A DNA stretch of 64,000 nucleotides from Cyathus striatus (GCA_025738555.1 JAOVFP010000006.1:2170001-2234000); one strand, 5' to 3'. Counted from the first letter of the stretch, positions 11,100 through 24,724 are shown. The notes: generated by a model not told the origin, from the letters alone. Program-made: numbers and translations.

Positions 11100-13035
11100 A
11101 TGTTCGCAGATACTGATGCCAATGAGCCTCTATCAAGTGATGCGGGAAACATTATTTCCTCACAGACTAATGCCCCTCATGATAGCGGGCTCGCCACTGA
11201 TCCCGGACAGGTAGGAAATAGTGTTCGATCAAGGCAGCAGTTGCCCGCTGGTACAGGAGTGGGCACGACGGGGCGGGGCGCCACTTCTAATGTTGCGTCA
11301 ACAGATGCCACTGTTGCAGGTGATGTTGCGCGGTCGAGAGACTTTGGGATTTCAGGCCTAGGAACCGACGCCTCTGCTGCGCAAGGTGGTTCGCTTGCAA
11401 CCTCGCACGAGGGATCAACAGCTCAAAAACGTAGTGGCGGTAAGCAATTAATCCTGACTGGTTTGTAATCGTATAGTGGGCTTAGTTTATATTTTATTTA
11501 CCAGGTTTTGGTGCTGATATCAGGGATTCCCGAGCCGACATTAAGGGTGATACCGCTCCTCAACGTTCTGCTACCTTTGCCGGTGTTAGGGAGACTGATA
11601 CTGGTACTATTATCTCGTACCATTATCCTCTTCGTTCCTTTTGACTAACTCGCGTTGATTAATTAGCTCCTAGAACTGCAACCATCACACAGCGCTCTAG
11701 AACAATCAATGCACCGCTCACCTCTTCACCTCCCACTGTGGATACTTCGGCTTCCGCTGTTACTGCCCGTCCTGCAGGTGGTGGTGAGCTCTGCACATTT
11801 TTGCTTGCGCGCTGTTGTCGCTCATGTCGATTGTTTCTTAGTCTTGGAGACGCACACCTTCGGCCATAGTAAGATCACCTCCGACGAATTAACACCATCA
11901 GGTGACACGGATGAAGACACTAATCAGTTGAACCGTACGTTTACTATCATTGAGGTTAATATCGCTGTGCAGCTGTCTGACATGGATTTGTCAGCCGTTA
12001 CGCATGAGCGAATCCGTCACATCGAGACAGAGGAAGTGGAGCGTGTCAAGGATCGTCATCGGCACAGTATGTGCTAATGCATAGTTGGCATTTTCATGTC
12101 TTAGGTGGTTTTTTTATAGTTCACCACGTCCAACACCATATCCAGCCTATCATTGTTTCCGAAGAGTTGGCCGAACAAATCCATGAAAAAGTTCGTGTTC
12201 TACTCCTTCGTCTTAGCGATTAACTTATATGTAGCTAGGTTCATCCTGTCACCAACATCCGCGAGAAGCATGCTAATAAGGCTGAGGACAACGTACTGTT
12301 TAATAACCAGATTAAGCAGCAACACGATACAATGGTTAAGTTCTATGTTTTGAAGTGGATTCTAGCTTTTGACTGTGGTCCTTTTAGGAACACCTCCCTA
12401 CCGAACGAAGGGTGATCGACAAGGGAACCGTTATAAACGAATACATCCACCATCATATTCATCATGTTATCCAGCCTGTGATACAAAAAGAGAGTACGTA
12501 AGAATGCCCCCTTCCTCTTCAAAAATCTAACAAACTATCTAGCCATAGACAAACAACGCATCAGAACAACAATTCCTATCCGAGAAATTACAGATGAAGC
12601 CCCTGTCGTGCATCAGTCCCAGACGCACGCTCCTGTGCCCATTGAGCACTTCCTAAACCGCGGTGGAGCACTTAAGGGTGCTGTGAACCAGGAACAAATT
12701 ACTAATAAAGTATTACATGGCGGACATTGCACCCGTGAAGTTGATGGCATTGCAGACAATTTGACGAGGAGTCTGGGACTCACTGAGCAGACTACGGTAT
12801 GTGTATGTTTTCACTACGAACATGTGCGCGGTGATTGACTGTAGTCAACTAGAACGCATCTGGAACTCGCACAGTTAATGACAAAGTTAGAGATGACATC
12901 ATTACGACCACTGGCGTCCCCGACTCCGCTACCCATGCGCATGCTCCAGCGGGCGTTGATATGAGAACATCACATCGACCCGTCCATGTGTCTGAGATTG
13001 GTACAGACCAGCCTATTGCTGTTGGTGTGACATAA
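11100..13035 (+). CDS. His-rich conserved fungal protein with HHxHHxIQP repeats
   Basis: A multi-exon gene. The first exons (11100-11439, 11505-11603, 11667-11783, 11842-12066) encode a Ser/Thr/Ala/Gly-rich, probably disordered N-terminus. Exon 12120 onward encodes HHVQHHIQPII, a later exon IHHHIHHVIQPVIQKE, and the next PIREITDEAPVVHQS followed by PVPIEHFLNRGGAL. The last exon (after an acceptor near 12852) ends at TAA 13033-13035. The recurring HHxHHxIQPV block followed by a PIREI block resembles a widespread family of fungal proteins sometimes labelled allergen-like; its biochemical role is unknown to me. No signal peptide or membrane segment is visible. It converges with the helicase gene, 196 bp away. 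Exons in 12.2-12.6 kb were joined by eye. Confidence 0.6.
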
Positions 13036-13231
13036 AAACATTTCCAACAAATAATGCATGCCCTGTTATTTCCATGTGCCAAGTAATCCTTATTCTTTTA
13101 CTCTTATATCTTCTTACAATTCTATGTATCATATAATTTTGTGTACAATAGTTACATTATACTACCAAGGTACACGCGTCTATTATTAGCTATTCAAATT
13201 AAAGCACGCCAATGATAAACGATACCAATGA

Positions 13232-16200
13232 CTACCTGCGAGCTGAAGCCTCTGCAATGACGCTTGCCAGCCGACTCGTACCAGCGATGGCGGATGCCCC
13301 GGAAACATCCATATTAGCATTTTCGTCATTTGCAATGAGGTAGTCAATCTCTTCGAACATGTGAGGGAAAAGGATGGCAAGCATGTCGTCGATTCTAAAC
13401 GGCAAGGTCAGTACCATGCGAGGAAAAGGATATTATAAGCACTTACTTATAGATAAAGTCACCCTTCTGAGCCTTCGCAGGAGAATCAACGGCCTTCTTA
13501 TCACTATCATCCACAAACGACGATACGTTCAAAGTCCCCGCAGAGTTTTCTTTAGTGTATAAAGAGAGACCCTGGCGTGCTGCTAAGTCGAGAATATTCT
13601 GTTCAATGGTATCTTCTGCGAAATAACAGAATACTAGAAGTGGATTCACGCTCGTTTGTCATTCTAACTGCGAATAGGAGAAGATTTACGTACCCTCCGT
13701 GGGTCTTGTCTGACCCATGCGATCAATACGAGCGATGGCTGTAATGACTTTCTCAGACAACGAGCTTCAATGAAGAAAACATAGCAAATACCTTGTACTT
13801 CGAAACTATGATGGACAACACTTTCCAAAAGGAATACCCGTGAAGCACAAGTAATGTTAAGGCCAGCGTTTTCGCGCTCACTTTGAACAAGATCTTCGTC
13901 AGAAATGCAACCAGGAACGAGTAGCAAGCTTACCCATGCAAGAGAAGTACTCGAAGAGTCGGATCGGTTCTAAATCGTTTCGCAGCAGTGTTGCCTTTCG
14001 TATTCTGGTCTATACGTAAGCAAGAAACACCATTATCTCGAAGGGCGCGCTCGACAACTATGAACTCGATTATGAAAATATTCCCGAAACACAACATTAA
14101 ACATACTGTAAAGAGAGTCTGCCCATGCAGAAAACACAATGCTCTTCGCGCCGGGGTCCTTGAATTCCAAGTGAAGGATGTGGCGGACAAGAGTTTGAAT
14201 CTTCGTTCCATAATCACCATAACATTCAACGTCCAGTATCTCAGCGAAGTCTTTGGCGTCTAGAATTAAGTATTAGTGACGACCCATTACGGTGGAACTT
14301 AGGTACGAACCAATTTTGTTATATTCAGTCTGCCGCAGTGAACGAGGAATGGGCTCCCCGTTCACACTCGGCTTTGGGGGTGGTTCAGGTTCATTAACGC
14401 CGATAGAAAACCGGTGAACGTTATCTGTATTGATTGAAACTCTGTTGCGGTATTAGAAGATGAAATTTTCGAGACAAGGTAAAGTATACCTGCAGATGGG
14501 ACAAGTTCTCCCTTCCTTTCGCAATAGCCATGCTTTCATACAACCCTATAACGACCATAATCAGCCATTGCGAAGCGATCAAGCTGTACCATGCATACCT
14601 CACAAAAGACATGACCACTAAGAGGATCAAATGTTAAAACCAGCACAAATGCAACGACAGGTATGCACATACCACTGCGTCAAAAATCCACGGCTGAAGT
14701 CACAGCGGCACAGAATGCACATCCGTGCTTCTTCTTCCTCTTCTTCATCACCCGCGTCTTTATTCGTTGCCAAGTTTGATAAGTAGCGGTACCGGGCCCG
14801 TTTGTTCTGGACATTCTTTTCCAGTTCCGTTTCCTGCAACATACACTCTTGCAGAGCTTCCATCAATGTGCCTTCCCAGGTGACCTCGGTAACGGCATCT
14901 GATATCTCTTGCAACTGTCGGAAATATTGAACACGCTGATTAAAAGCTTTTCTAATCAGCGTCAAATCGTTTTCAAGCCTTGCATGCAGAACATCTAAAG
15001 AGACGAAATCAGCATTTCCAATAGACACCCCTTAAATAGTCGCTTACTCTGCGCAGAAATGAGTTTGCGAATACCAGCGATAGATTGCTTCACCAACTCC
15101 TTTTCTATGTCTTTGTCGCTCGTAATTTTTGCCAATACAGCGCTCAAATCGACAAGAACCTAAGACCAAATCAGCAAGCTTAATAACAAAGGGATTGAGC
15201 AGCTTACACTCTTAATCGCCCGTCCAGATGACCGTTTAAGAATCGTCTTCCTCTTCACATTCAGCTCCTTCAGTTTGTCTGCTTGTTCCGGTTCCATTTC
15301 GTCAATGTCAGCATCTCGAAATTCTCCTCTGCAGCAGCCCTAATAGCAGCCTTCGTATGCCTTAGCTTCTTCTCCCGAACATCATGGTATGCAAGCAAAG
15401 TCCTTTCATTGACAAGAACTTCCCTTCTGTCAGCCAACAATGCCGTATAAGCCTGGATGTATGCTTCAACTTCCCCTTGACTATCCAAGGTCCGTTGATA
15501 CTCCTGTCCGTCAGCATCGCTCCCGCCCGAATCCAGCTTCAGAGTGAGCAACTCGATTATGTGACTTCTCCATTTCCAGAGGAGCTCAGATTGCTCGTTC
15601 AAGATGTCTTCGATGAGCACGTTAACTTCTTCGTTCTGAAATATTTTAATAGAATCAGAAAAAAAAAGAAACACATATGAAGTAGCTCACCAGAAGAGCA
15701 GACCGAACACCGCCCTTCTCTAAATATGGGACAGCGATGAACAGATCATCCTTTGGAATCCTCTTCTTAGACACATCGCCTTGCAGAAGCTTCATTGCGT
15801 CCTGGGCATCCTTCATGGAACCTTTCAAGAGATCTTTCCGTACAACTTCTGCTTTGTCATAAGCAAAATCTTCGGACTCAGCATGAGTCTCTCCCAGAAC
15901 ATGGTTCACATCGCCTTGCAAGAACATGACTTGGTGCAAAATCAACTTAGCTTCTCGCAAACGTTGTTTCAATGCTCGACGTTTGGTTCTATGTTCTTCG
16001 CCAGCCGGTGTATGCGGGAAGTCGCCATCATCATCATCCTCGTCACCTATATCACTGGCATCATCTACCTCCTTCCCTTTCCCCTTGTGATTCGGGCTCG
16101 CTGGATCTGTTTCCATGTCATGTTCGGCTCTAGCTATAGCGGCTTGCTGCTTAAGTATCTTCCCCTTCTCGTCATGTTCGGTAATATACTGCTCGATCTC

Positions 16201-19148
16201 AACAATTTGATTGTTCACCTCCTTCTCTGTACGCAGAAGCGTGTCAAGCCCATGGCGGTAGCGATTATGGTTCCCCTCGTCTTGTTGCTGCAGGCGTGCG
16301 TAGCGAACGAGCACGACGAGCTAAAGCGAGTCATAAGTATAAGATTGCAATATATCTAAGATTACTAACCTTGCTCCTCCAATCCTCTATAATATTTCTC
16401 CAGCTTAGGTCGATCATATTCTAACGGGAATCAGCAATGATATGTAACCCGAAATTGAAAAAAAAAAAATCAACTTCGAGGACTTCCTCAATAGTCTTCA
16501 GCTTTCCAGGCTTGAACAAATTATCGCCCCTCCTTTGTAGTTGTCCGACCTATACAAACTATCAGACACATCCCAAAATACTAGAATGTGGAGACACCAA
16601 CTTGAGGATGCGTGCATATAGCCCTCAATTTTCGAATCGCATCACGAAGGATAATACCATCTACTTCCCACCCACTCGAGGAGGCCACACCACGAGAGTC
16701 CAAACCTATCTCTATCAGAACAGATTCAAGCGCTTGGTCATAGATATGCCGCTCTACAAGACCAAGTTCAATGGGAACCAAGTAGCGAGTTTGCTCGGGA
16801 ATGGTCAGTTCGTCTTTAACGGCGTTCTTCATTGTTCTGACAATTCACAGTTTCAGAATGTTTCAATGAAAGACGTTTGACAGACATACCTAACAGCATA
16901 CGTCTGAAAGAACTCTGCAAAGTCACGGGCAAAAGCAGGCGCTTGCAGTCGATTCCAAAGCTTTGTCGAGCCAACGTCATCGTCGACACGCAAAAACCTA
17001 AGAACCGCGGTAATTAGAGAATACACCACATAGCCGTGGAACGCACCTTAGAACATGCATGAGATCCGAGACGTATGCGCGGGCTGGTGTTCCTGAAACT
17101 GCAAAAGATGAAAGGCGCGGTATTAGGGATACCATATCTCTACACGCATCGTTAGCCACAGTTATAGACAGATAATATGCCACTTACTCAACCTTCCCAC
17201 CACCAACCATCTGCACCTCATCCATAATAACTCGATTCCACTCAACCATAATCAACGGGCTCCTCGTACGTTCCACAGTATAATAAACTACATCTTCACG
17301 TCTAGGACGCACAGGCGCAGCTCGTGCAACATTAAAATCAGTTCGAAGAACCTGATACGTCGTGATGACAACATCGAATTGCTGCACGTATGTGTACCAG
17401 TCCATAAGTTCCCCACTCTCGCCCCGAGTCAGATCTATAACATCTTCATCGACATCCATGTCTTCTGCCTTTTTGCGCTTCGTAGCTTTCTTCTTTGGTT
17501 TTCTTTTTCCTTTCCCCTTTCCTTCACTTTCCTTCATTTCGAGCTCTTTGAGGCGCTCGGCTTCCAGCGCACTACGTGTAATTGGAACTGGGACTTTGTT
17601 CCACCCATCGTAGACTAGTACCTTCAATTTGGGTGCATGGGCAGCGATTTCATCTACCCACTGGGATGCAAGCGAGGGCGGGGTAACGATAAGTGACGAC
17701 TACAGGGAACGAGGTCAGTCACTGAAGCACACACGAGACCAAAGTGACCAACTTTAACAGCCCTAACATCAAGTCTTGCCACAGGATCCCAACGCGTCAC
17801 AGACGGATTGCGTTCCGGAGGAGCAGGATTGATCAACATCAGCGTAATCATCTCCAGTGTCTTTCCCAGTCCGGGTTCTTCTGCGAGTATCGCCCCAAGA
17901 CTTTCAGAACGGGACGGTGGCTCCGTTGTGAGAACACCGCTTAGGCGGTTATAGTACCATGTATGATTGCCTTCCTGTATTGTGTCCCAGAACGAGAAGT
18001 CCGTGGAGTGGTCTTTTGGTACGATTTTTCCTGATTCAGTGACCATCATACCTTCTTTCTCTAATAGCCATGCGACGCTACGTTGTTGGAATGGGAGGAG
18101 GGTGGGGACTAATGTTTCGGGTTGTAATGCTTCCTTTGCCATAGGTGATAGCGAGCCGGGAGCAGGACCAAGGATGGAGTAGAAATAAGCTATGTCAATC
18201 GAACGTGGCTGAGCTTTGTTAGTATCATAAACGAACGATAACAAACGCCTCTGAGCATCTTCAGCCATGAGCATAGTGCTTTTACTCTGCCTCCTCGCAG
18301 GAGGCTCGAACATTCCGGCACTAAAAGAGACGTGTATATATCGACTTGGAGTTTAAATGGAAGGTCGCCTGAAGGGTTTGCTTATCCAACGGAAGAGTGA
18401 CCATCTTAAGATGTGCATCTATGGCAACTTTGCCTATAGAGTTGAGAATGCTGGAGGCCATGAGCAGATCCTGACAATTCGATGTAGCGTAATCATAGTC
18501 TTCGAAAGCAATGTCATCCTCAAAGGTGGGGAGAAGCAAGAGCCATGATGGGTTGCCATCAGCATCACGTAGAATATCGGAGGAACCGACAACGCGGTGT
18601 TGGTACTTTCCAAGGCGAATTTGTCCCAGATCAAGCGTAGAGGACCCAGATGTCCCCGGGACAGAATCCAGAAACTGAATGAATTGCTGTTGTTCTGCTT
18701 TCCAGGCAGCCCTTTGCGTGCCTACACCCCTTGTGTAGTGAATATCGAACGTATAGTGCAGTATGGGGACCTCCTCGGTTACGCAATCACTAGTAGGCGC
18801 AAAGATCAAAGCTGGATAACTAACTTCTCCAACTCCACCTTCAGTAGACCCTGCACTATGAACAGCAAGAGCACCCTTTGCACCCCTCTTTAACTTTATC
18901 TTCTTTGGCGGCCTGGCTACGACCGCCGGGGGGGCAATGCGTTTCTTGCCCTTTACATCCGGTATTGACATGCTTTCACTCTGAGGTCCATTCGGAACTT
19001 CTTCCCCATTCTGTATGCGAATCAGCTTCTCCAAGTCTTCAAGATTAAGCACAGGTCGAAACTCGACAGGCTGACTCTTCAAGTTGGGCCAGAACTCGGA
19101 CGCGGGGGCATTGAGTGAGAATGTACAGCTCAGGCTTGCATTTTTCAT
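13232..19148 (-). CDS. SNF2-family helicase with RING finger (SHPRH/Irc20 type)
   Basis: A large gene of many exons. Walker A appears as EEPGLGKTLE near 17.87 kb, after an entry motif LLPFQQRSVAWLL. The DExH box is MDEVQMV near 17.22 kb and motif III-like SSFAVSGTPA near 17.1 kb. A helical spacer of about 2 kb rich in K/E/Q follows. A C3HC4 RING is assembled across introns: CILC, then CGHVFCEGC, then CPIC (14.73-14.46 kb). The C-terminal helicase lobe holds FRTDPTLRVLLL and motif VI ARIDRMGQTRPTE near 13.7 kb; the stop is at 13232. Order helicase-N, insertion with RING, helicase-C matches SHPRH/Irc20, ATP-dependent remodellers with ubiquitin ligase activity in DNA-damage tolerance. The start could be 19187 instead of 19148. 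The junction near 18.33 kb is uncertain: splicing needs either a 25-nt intron or a weak GTTGGA donor. Confidence 0.85.
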
Positions 19149-19189
19149 GCTTGTTTCCTCTAGTGTTATGTAGTTTGTATTGTACAACA

Positions 19190-20110
19190 GGGAGCGAACA
19201 GTATAAAGTGGAAAGGGGAAGGGTGGGAAGATAGGGGAAAAGTGAAGAATGAGATGGGCGTTTTAAATGGATTTGGCTCAGAGTCAATGGCAATGCGCGT
19301 GTATACAGTAAACCCTGGCGCGTCTAGCTGCTACGCCCACACTCACACGTGCACCTAACAAGTTTTGATCGGAGCCATATCTAAATTGAGATACTTAACA
19401 ATGACTCGAATGTCCATGGCTGGCGTCGGTGGGCGTCGGTATCACAACCAACTCAGTGCGCATCGTGGATGTCGGGTATACATTGGCCAGAAGCGTCGGG
19501 GCTCCCCACATTCATCAAAGGGCTGCTTGTTCATGGGAACAGGCCAGTCAATCGTGGAGCGCGATCTCTCCATTTGTAGCAAGTATGCGCCCCCGATGCG
19601 GCGGGTAAGCGGCGGGCACGTCTCAGCATGAGCCAGTCATTTACTCATTTGGAAAACGTAAAAAATCATAAAATCTTCCATTGTACGCTCAAGCCTCAAA
19701 CTCCGCATATTCTTTTCTAGTGACTTTTATTCAGCGCAGCTTACCGTCGGACGGCTAGACAACTGAGAACTAGGCAGGTCCTGGTCATGTTTGTAATCAA
19801 TACCACTCGAGGCATGCATCATTGTATTCCAACGACAAAGATGACAACTAAGTACCTCCCCCCTCCAAATCTCCCTTCCCTTTCCTTCAGTTGAACTCAT
19901 TCGCCTTAAAAACAATCAAACCATCGTCAAATCCGTATTTAACATTCTCGACTTTGAAAAAGTGTACTACCGATTTTCGATCCGTGTCAACAATTTCAAG
20001 AATGTTCAAAAGTTATTTGACTCCTTATTTCTGTACTTCATCTGACTGCATGAAGTCCCTGATAAGTTATAACTTCTATTTGGCAAGCAAATAGGTCGCA
20101 AGAAGTGGTG
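19190..20110. other. Upstream intergenic region, nothing supported
   Basis: The presumed promoter side of the helicase gene. Only short frames without motifs; no RNA gene or transposon end was recognised. Confidence 0.5.
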
Positions 20111-20119
20111 TAGAACTCT

Positions 20120-21020
20120 CGCCTTGCAAATGACGAGCGCCATCTCGCCCCCGTCGTCCCCCTCGGCTGGCCCTCTCTCCCTCTCGCAAGTGACGAGTAG
20201 CGCTGTCTCATCCTCATCCTCCCCTCCTCCCCCTCCTCCTCCCCCTCGTTCTAGCAAGTGACGAGCATGGCATCAAGCACCGCAACGCGTCTTCCCCTCG
20301 TCTCGCAAGCGATGGGTATCACCGTTTCGTCCCGTCTCTTCTAGTGCCCCATATCTCTTCCCCTCGTCTAGCAAATGACATGTGTGACGATACACGTAGG
20401 AACGTCAAGCCAACGAGCGCCGCCCCCCGCACTCCCTTCCTTCCCTCCTTCTCGTCTTGCAAGGGACGAGCGTCGCATCATCGTCCTCTCCCTCCCCTCA
20501 TCCTCCCCCCCAACTGTTCCCCCTCGTCTTGCAAGTGACGAGCGTAGGATCGGCCCAGAAGCTCCATCATGATGAGCATAGCTTTAGGGACAGCAATGTT
20601 CTCGTCCCCTCCCTCTCATCTCTCTCCCACCTCCTTCGTCTTGCAAGTGACGAGGGCGAACGTCTTCTTCCACCCTCGCCATCTCTCCTCATCCCATACC
20701 CATGCCAACCACCACCTCCTCCCACATTGTCACCTGGACATCGACACCACGCCACACCACCCACCAGTAAGCCCCCTCTGTCAACTTGTCTCCATGTCCT
20801 CCACTTATCACTCGGCCCACCTCAAGCCTCCTACCTCAGCGACCCCCATCACCTCGACAACACTGGGACAGCGTCGTAGGTGCCAACGTACCCACCTTAA
20901 ACCACCACCACCGTCGTTGTTGCAACAACACATTCCTTCTCCATCAGTGACCATAGTCATATCCCCACCCTCCCCTCCTCCCCCTCAACCATTTCCCCTT
21001 GTCTTGCAAGCGACAGGCAG
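20120..21020 (+). repeat. Minisatellite with core CTTGCAAGTGACGAGC
   Basis: Nine copies of a 16-bp core (CTYGCAAGTGACGAGC or variants) lie near 20123, 20182, 20250, 20303, 20363, 20455, 20527, 20639 and 21003, separated by C/T-rich spacers full of CCCCTCC. Spacing is irregular, mostly 50-110 bp. Open frames through it have Pro/Ser-rich composition and are not considered genes. Confidence 0.7.
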
Positions 21021-21179
21021 CAACACCACAACGAGCGCAGTCCCGTTGTCCCCCCCCTCCTCCTGCCTTTCGTGGCCTATGCAACAGCTTGATGCCACTG
21101 AGGTTCACCGTGCAGCTAAATCATAGGAGGATTTCGAGTGCACACAGGAACTCGCCCTATAATGGATACCGAAGCCACA

Positions 21180-21791
21180 GGCCAGACAGGATCAGCTCGT
21201 GATAGCGTAGCCCAATGTGGAAAGATTAACGACACCGTCCACCTAAACAGAGACAGTGGACAGATGATATGTAAACACAGGATTGATTCCGAGACGCAGC
21301 GGCTAGTAGTAGTCATGCCACTAAGATAGGGATTCTTGTTCATTCAACCAGAGGAAATAACCGCAGTGGGGAGCGGAGTGACTCTCCTGCTGCACTGTCC
21401 ATCGCGTCTTGTGCTCCGGGGCTGCAGGTGCAGGGTAGCAGCTTTTGTTCAACAACGTTCAGCCCCCGCGGGATTCCGATTCTGCACCTATTGTATAAGC
21501 ATAGTTGAGTGGTTGAAGAGTATGACAAGAAGCAGAAAGGAGAAAAAGACATACAGAAACACTATTTATCGGTGATTTTGAGGATAAGCTTTCCCTCATT
21601 TGATTTCCATTTGACACAATATCTCTTCCAGCACTACACCATCAGCTTTCCTCGTTCTACTCGAAAGGGAAAGAGACAACGCACCTGATTAAGCGAGCCT
21701 CAGCGGCATGCTGTTAGTCATTGGGTGTAGACCATGGCACATGAGGAGCGCCAGTCCTTAGCTAGTCGTATGCGTTGTCGACGGAGGTGAG
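21180..21791 (+). repeat. Direct repeat, copy 1 (~0.6 kb)
   Basis: Nearly identical to 25971-26590 apart from a few substitutions and small indels near the right end. It begins GGCCAGACAGGATCA and ends GTCGACGGAGG. The two copies lie 4.8 kb apart in the same orientation, each just upstream of a decayed gene. They do not start TG and end CA, so LTR status is not supported; a segmental duplication or a non-autonomous element family are the alternatives. Confidence 0.8.
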
Positions 21792-21941
21792 CCGCGAGTG
21801 GCAAGGCGTCATATTCCGAACCGATAAATCCACTCTCAGTCCACACGAGTGCCGATCTCGTCTCGACTCCATCTCAGTCTGCGCCGTGCAGACTCTGGTA
21901 CTTGTTTTTCTTTCTTTCTTTCTTTCTTTCATACTACCACC

Positions 21942-24300
21942 ATGTCCATCGAAAACAAGCCCAAGCGTACTTTCTCTATCTATCACTGACCGAATCATGA
22001 ATTCTCAACGAATATGTACTAACCCACTCCCATAGCCCTCTTATTCATCGCCAAACTTTGCTGCAGGAAAGATAGCTGGCATATCCGAAATCTTGGCGTT
22101 CTACCCTCTCGGTACGTCCTCCCTCGCCACTCTGCCTCACACGTACTTACATCTCCATAGATGTTGTGCGTCTACCTCCTTACTTCCTTGCAGATACAGA
22201 TAGTTGTGCTGTAGGTCAAAACGCGCATGCAGCTCACAAAGGGAAAGAACCAGGACGGTCTCGTCGGCACGCTGCAGAAAATCATCAAGGAGGAGAGGTA
22301 TGTTTCTCCCTCCCTTCCTCCTCTCCCTTCACCCTTTCGCAGTGCTGGAGGGTTATACTGCGGTCCGTTTCTCGCCTCTTTCCATCTCTCCCGAACCAAC
22401 TAACATGTACCAGGCTTCGTCCCACTACTCCTCAAAGCACCCAAAAGGGCCGTGAAATTATGCGCTCCCCCACTCATATATTAAACGCGAATACTTAAAA
22501 ACACACAAACAGCGCAGCAAACGATTTCTGGGGCAAAACCTTCCTCGACATGGCGGGCGAATCCAAAATGACGTAGAGCCTCTCCCTTCTGACCGGATGC
22601 GCTGCTGGTGCTACTGTGAGTTCTCCTTCTCTCCCTTTCCTTCGTATGCGGTTTCTGGAGCTACGTGCTGTCGCCGTGCCCGGATTACACCATCCTTCCT
22701 CGGTCTCTCAGGGGGAGAAAGCGCATTTGATTTGTCGACGTTCTACCAGCTGTCTACCAGGTGTACTGTCATCTCCACATGATTTTGATATTCCGTGACA
22801 GAAGTGGTATGACCTCCCGGGGAAGTCATTGCACTACTAGTAGTACAGTGCTACTTAACATCTCCCACCTGCACCCATCCGTCCCGTAGCATTTTATACT
22901 TGCTCCTGCATGTCACGTTTTACAACCTCGGAACTTTGGGCCTAGCATGATTTCAGTCGGATACTACGCATTCCGTCGACCTGATTCTGCTTCCGTCTCG
23001 TGCTTGACTCATCGTGTAGTGTTTTGGCGGACACGATACATTTCTTTTCGTGCGTATCGTGTGAGCCTGGCGTCCTTGACAGCCTCCTCCTCCATCGACA
23101 CATTCCTATCGTCCTCAAATGCCCGTATATCATATAATGCTTTCTCGTGACACCCACCCCACGTTCTTTGGGCTCTTTCACCGCGCTGCGGCATGCTGAC
23201 GTCACTTGATGCGGATGTCGACTTGGCAGTCTTGGACATGTCAAACACGCTTCGGTTTATGTTGCTTTAGAATGCATACTTGCGTATTTGGGGTGAAAGG
23301 AAACTGGATATGTGGGTCAAGGTGGTGCTGGTGTGCTCATCTTGGAATTGAAGCAGGTTATGGTGTGTCGAAGGAGATGGGGTGCAAGTGCGGCAAAGGA
23401 GGCGATGGTTTGAAGCGCGAGGTGTTTGGTTTGTTTTGCGTTAGAATCACGTCGTTCAAGGAATTTCTACCTGCTCACTATCCTAGTGCAACTTATGGGA
23501 TAATGTGAGAGGTAGATGCTACCATCGCCTTCTTCGAATTACTTTTCACTTTCACGTTTCTCCTCTTATTCATTATTCCGAATCTAATACCTCCCCTTTC
23601 TACAGGAAAGTTTCGTCGTTGCTCCCTTCGAGCTCGTCAAGATCAAGTATGTATTTCTAGGAGGCCCATTCCGACAAACTACTACTTAGGCTTCAAGACA
23701 AGTCATGCACATTCAAGGGCCCGATGCCAGACGTTGTGAAGCAGGTGATGATGATGAAGGGTATGTTAGGTCTCTATGCGGTATGGAGTCCCCTGTCCCT
23801 TCCTCTTTCTTTCCGAATGCTAACGCGACGCCACTGGACAGACATGTCTACTGGAACGGAGGCTACTTTGGATGCATCCATCATGTGTGCGAGTTGCTCC
23901 CCAGAGCCGAAGTACGTCTTTCTTTCCCCTATATGTTGCTCAGTGTTGATGGTTATCCATGTAGACACCACAAGTACGGCTCATGAACTTAACGATTTTA
24001 TCATCGGTGTCATTGGTGGATTTGCAGGATCGGTCGTTAACACGCCGTACGTCTCCTTTTTCTTCCTACTTCTCCCTCTTAGCTCATTCTTCTTCTGTAG
24101 ATTTGACGTATGTTTCCCATCTTCACCCTTCCGGCGTACCTCCCTCCTCCCTTATACAATGGCTATAGCAGACGTTTATCAGCCCCATATTCTTACCTGG
24201 TGCTGTTGGTTAGACATTCTGAAGTGCGTGCGAACCGGGGAAGGCGGTTCTCTGTCTTTACTGGTAGTACTAACGTGTTGGAACAGGAACCTCTATTTTC
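21942..24300 (+). pseudogene. Mitochondrial 2-oxodicarboxylate carrier-like pseudogene
   Basis: The frame from ATG 21942 and spliced segments gives hallmarks of the mitochondrial carrier family: first repeat FYPLD+VVKTRMQL, second PFELVKIKLQDK, later GGFAGSVVNTP+FD. The wording around them resembles the fungal Odc1/2 carriers, which exchange oxodicarboxylates across the inner membrane. Damage: an in-frame TAG after ESKMT (near 22570, where a Gln is expected), a 1-kb intron-like insertion (about 22616-23604), a 5-nt TTAAC-type insertion shifting the frame near 23990, and a third repeat that is barely recognisable (24.2 kb). A CTTT microsatellite (21905-21930) precedes the start. A functional copy presumably exists elsewhere. 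Confidence 0.75.
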
Positions 24301-24724
24301 AGCCGGAAATACGAGTACATCCATGGGGGAAGATCTCATCCACTTTCGTGGCGATACTCCAGTCGATATGTTGGAGCATCTTTAGCACTATCAAGAATGT
24401 TGCAAGAATGTATATGCTTGCAATCTCTGTGCTAGTACCGATCGTACCTTGTTGTCCAAGTACCTAAGTACGCAGGGCCCAGCGATCAATAACGAGGTCA
24501 ATTCTCGTTGGTGTGGGTCCTACAAGGAGGAACTGGTCCAGCCACCGTAGGCGTTTGTGTTGAAGTGGTTGACAGTTGCATTCATCAACGAGTTCGACTG
24601 TTGGTTCCACGCTGTGGTTTCTGTCATGCGAAACATGGAGCTTAAGAGGAAGAAAAGTGGATATATGCGTATGTAATGAACGTAATTAGTGATCTTCCGA
24701 GTTAATACTTTGATGTCTAGTTAA

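Noticed and set aside
11935..11972. 38-nt intron in the His-rich gene
   Set aside because: The frame reads through without it and removal would break the frame.
15781..16359. Plus-strand 192-codon frame in the helicase region
   Set aside because: Antisense shadow of the coiled-coil part of the SHPRH-type gene.
20344..21126. Pro/Ser-rich open frames up to 185 codons
   Set aside because: Low-complexity translation of the C-rich minisatellite.
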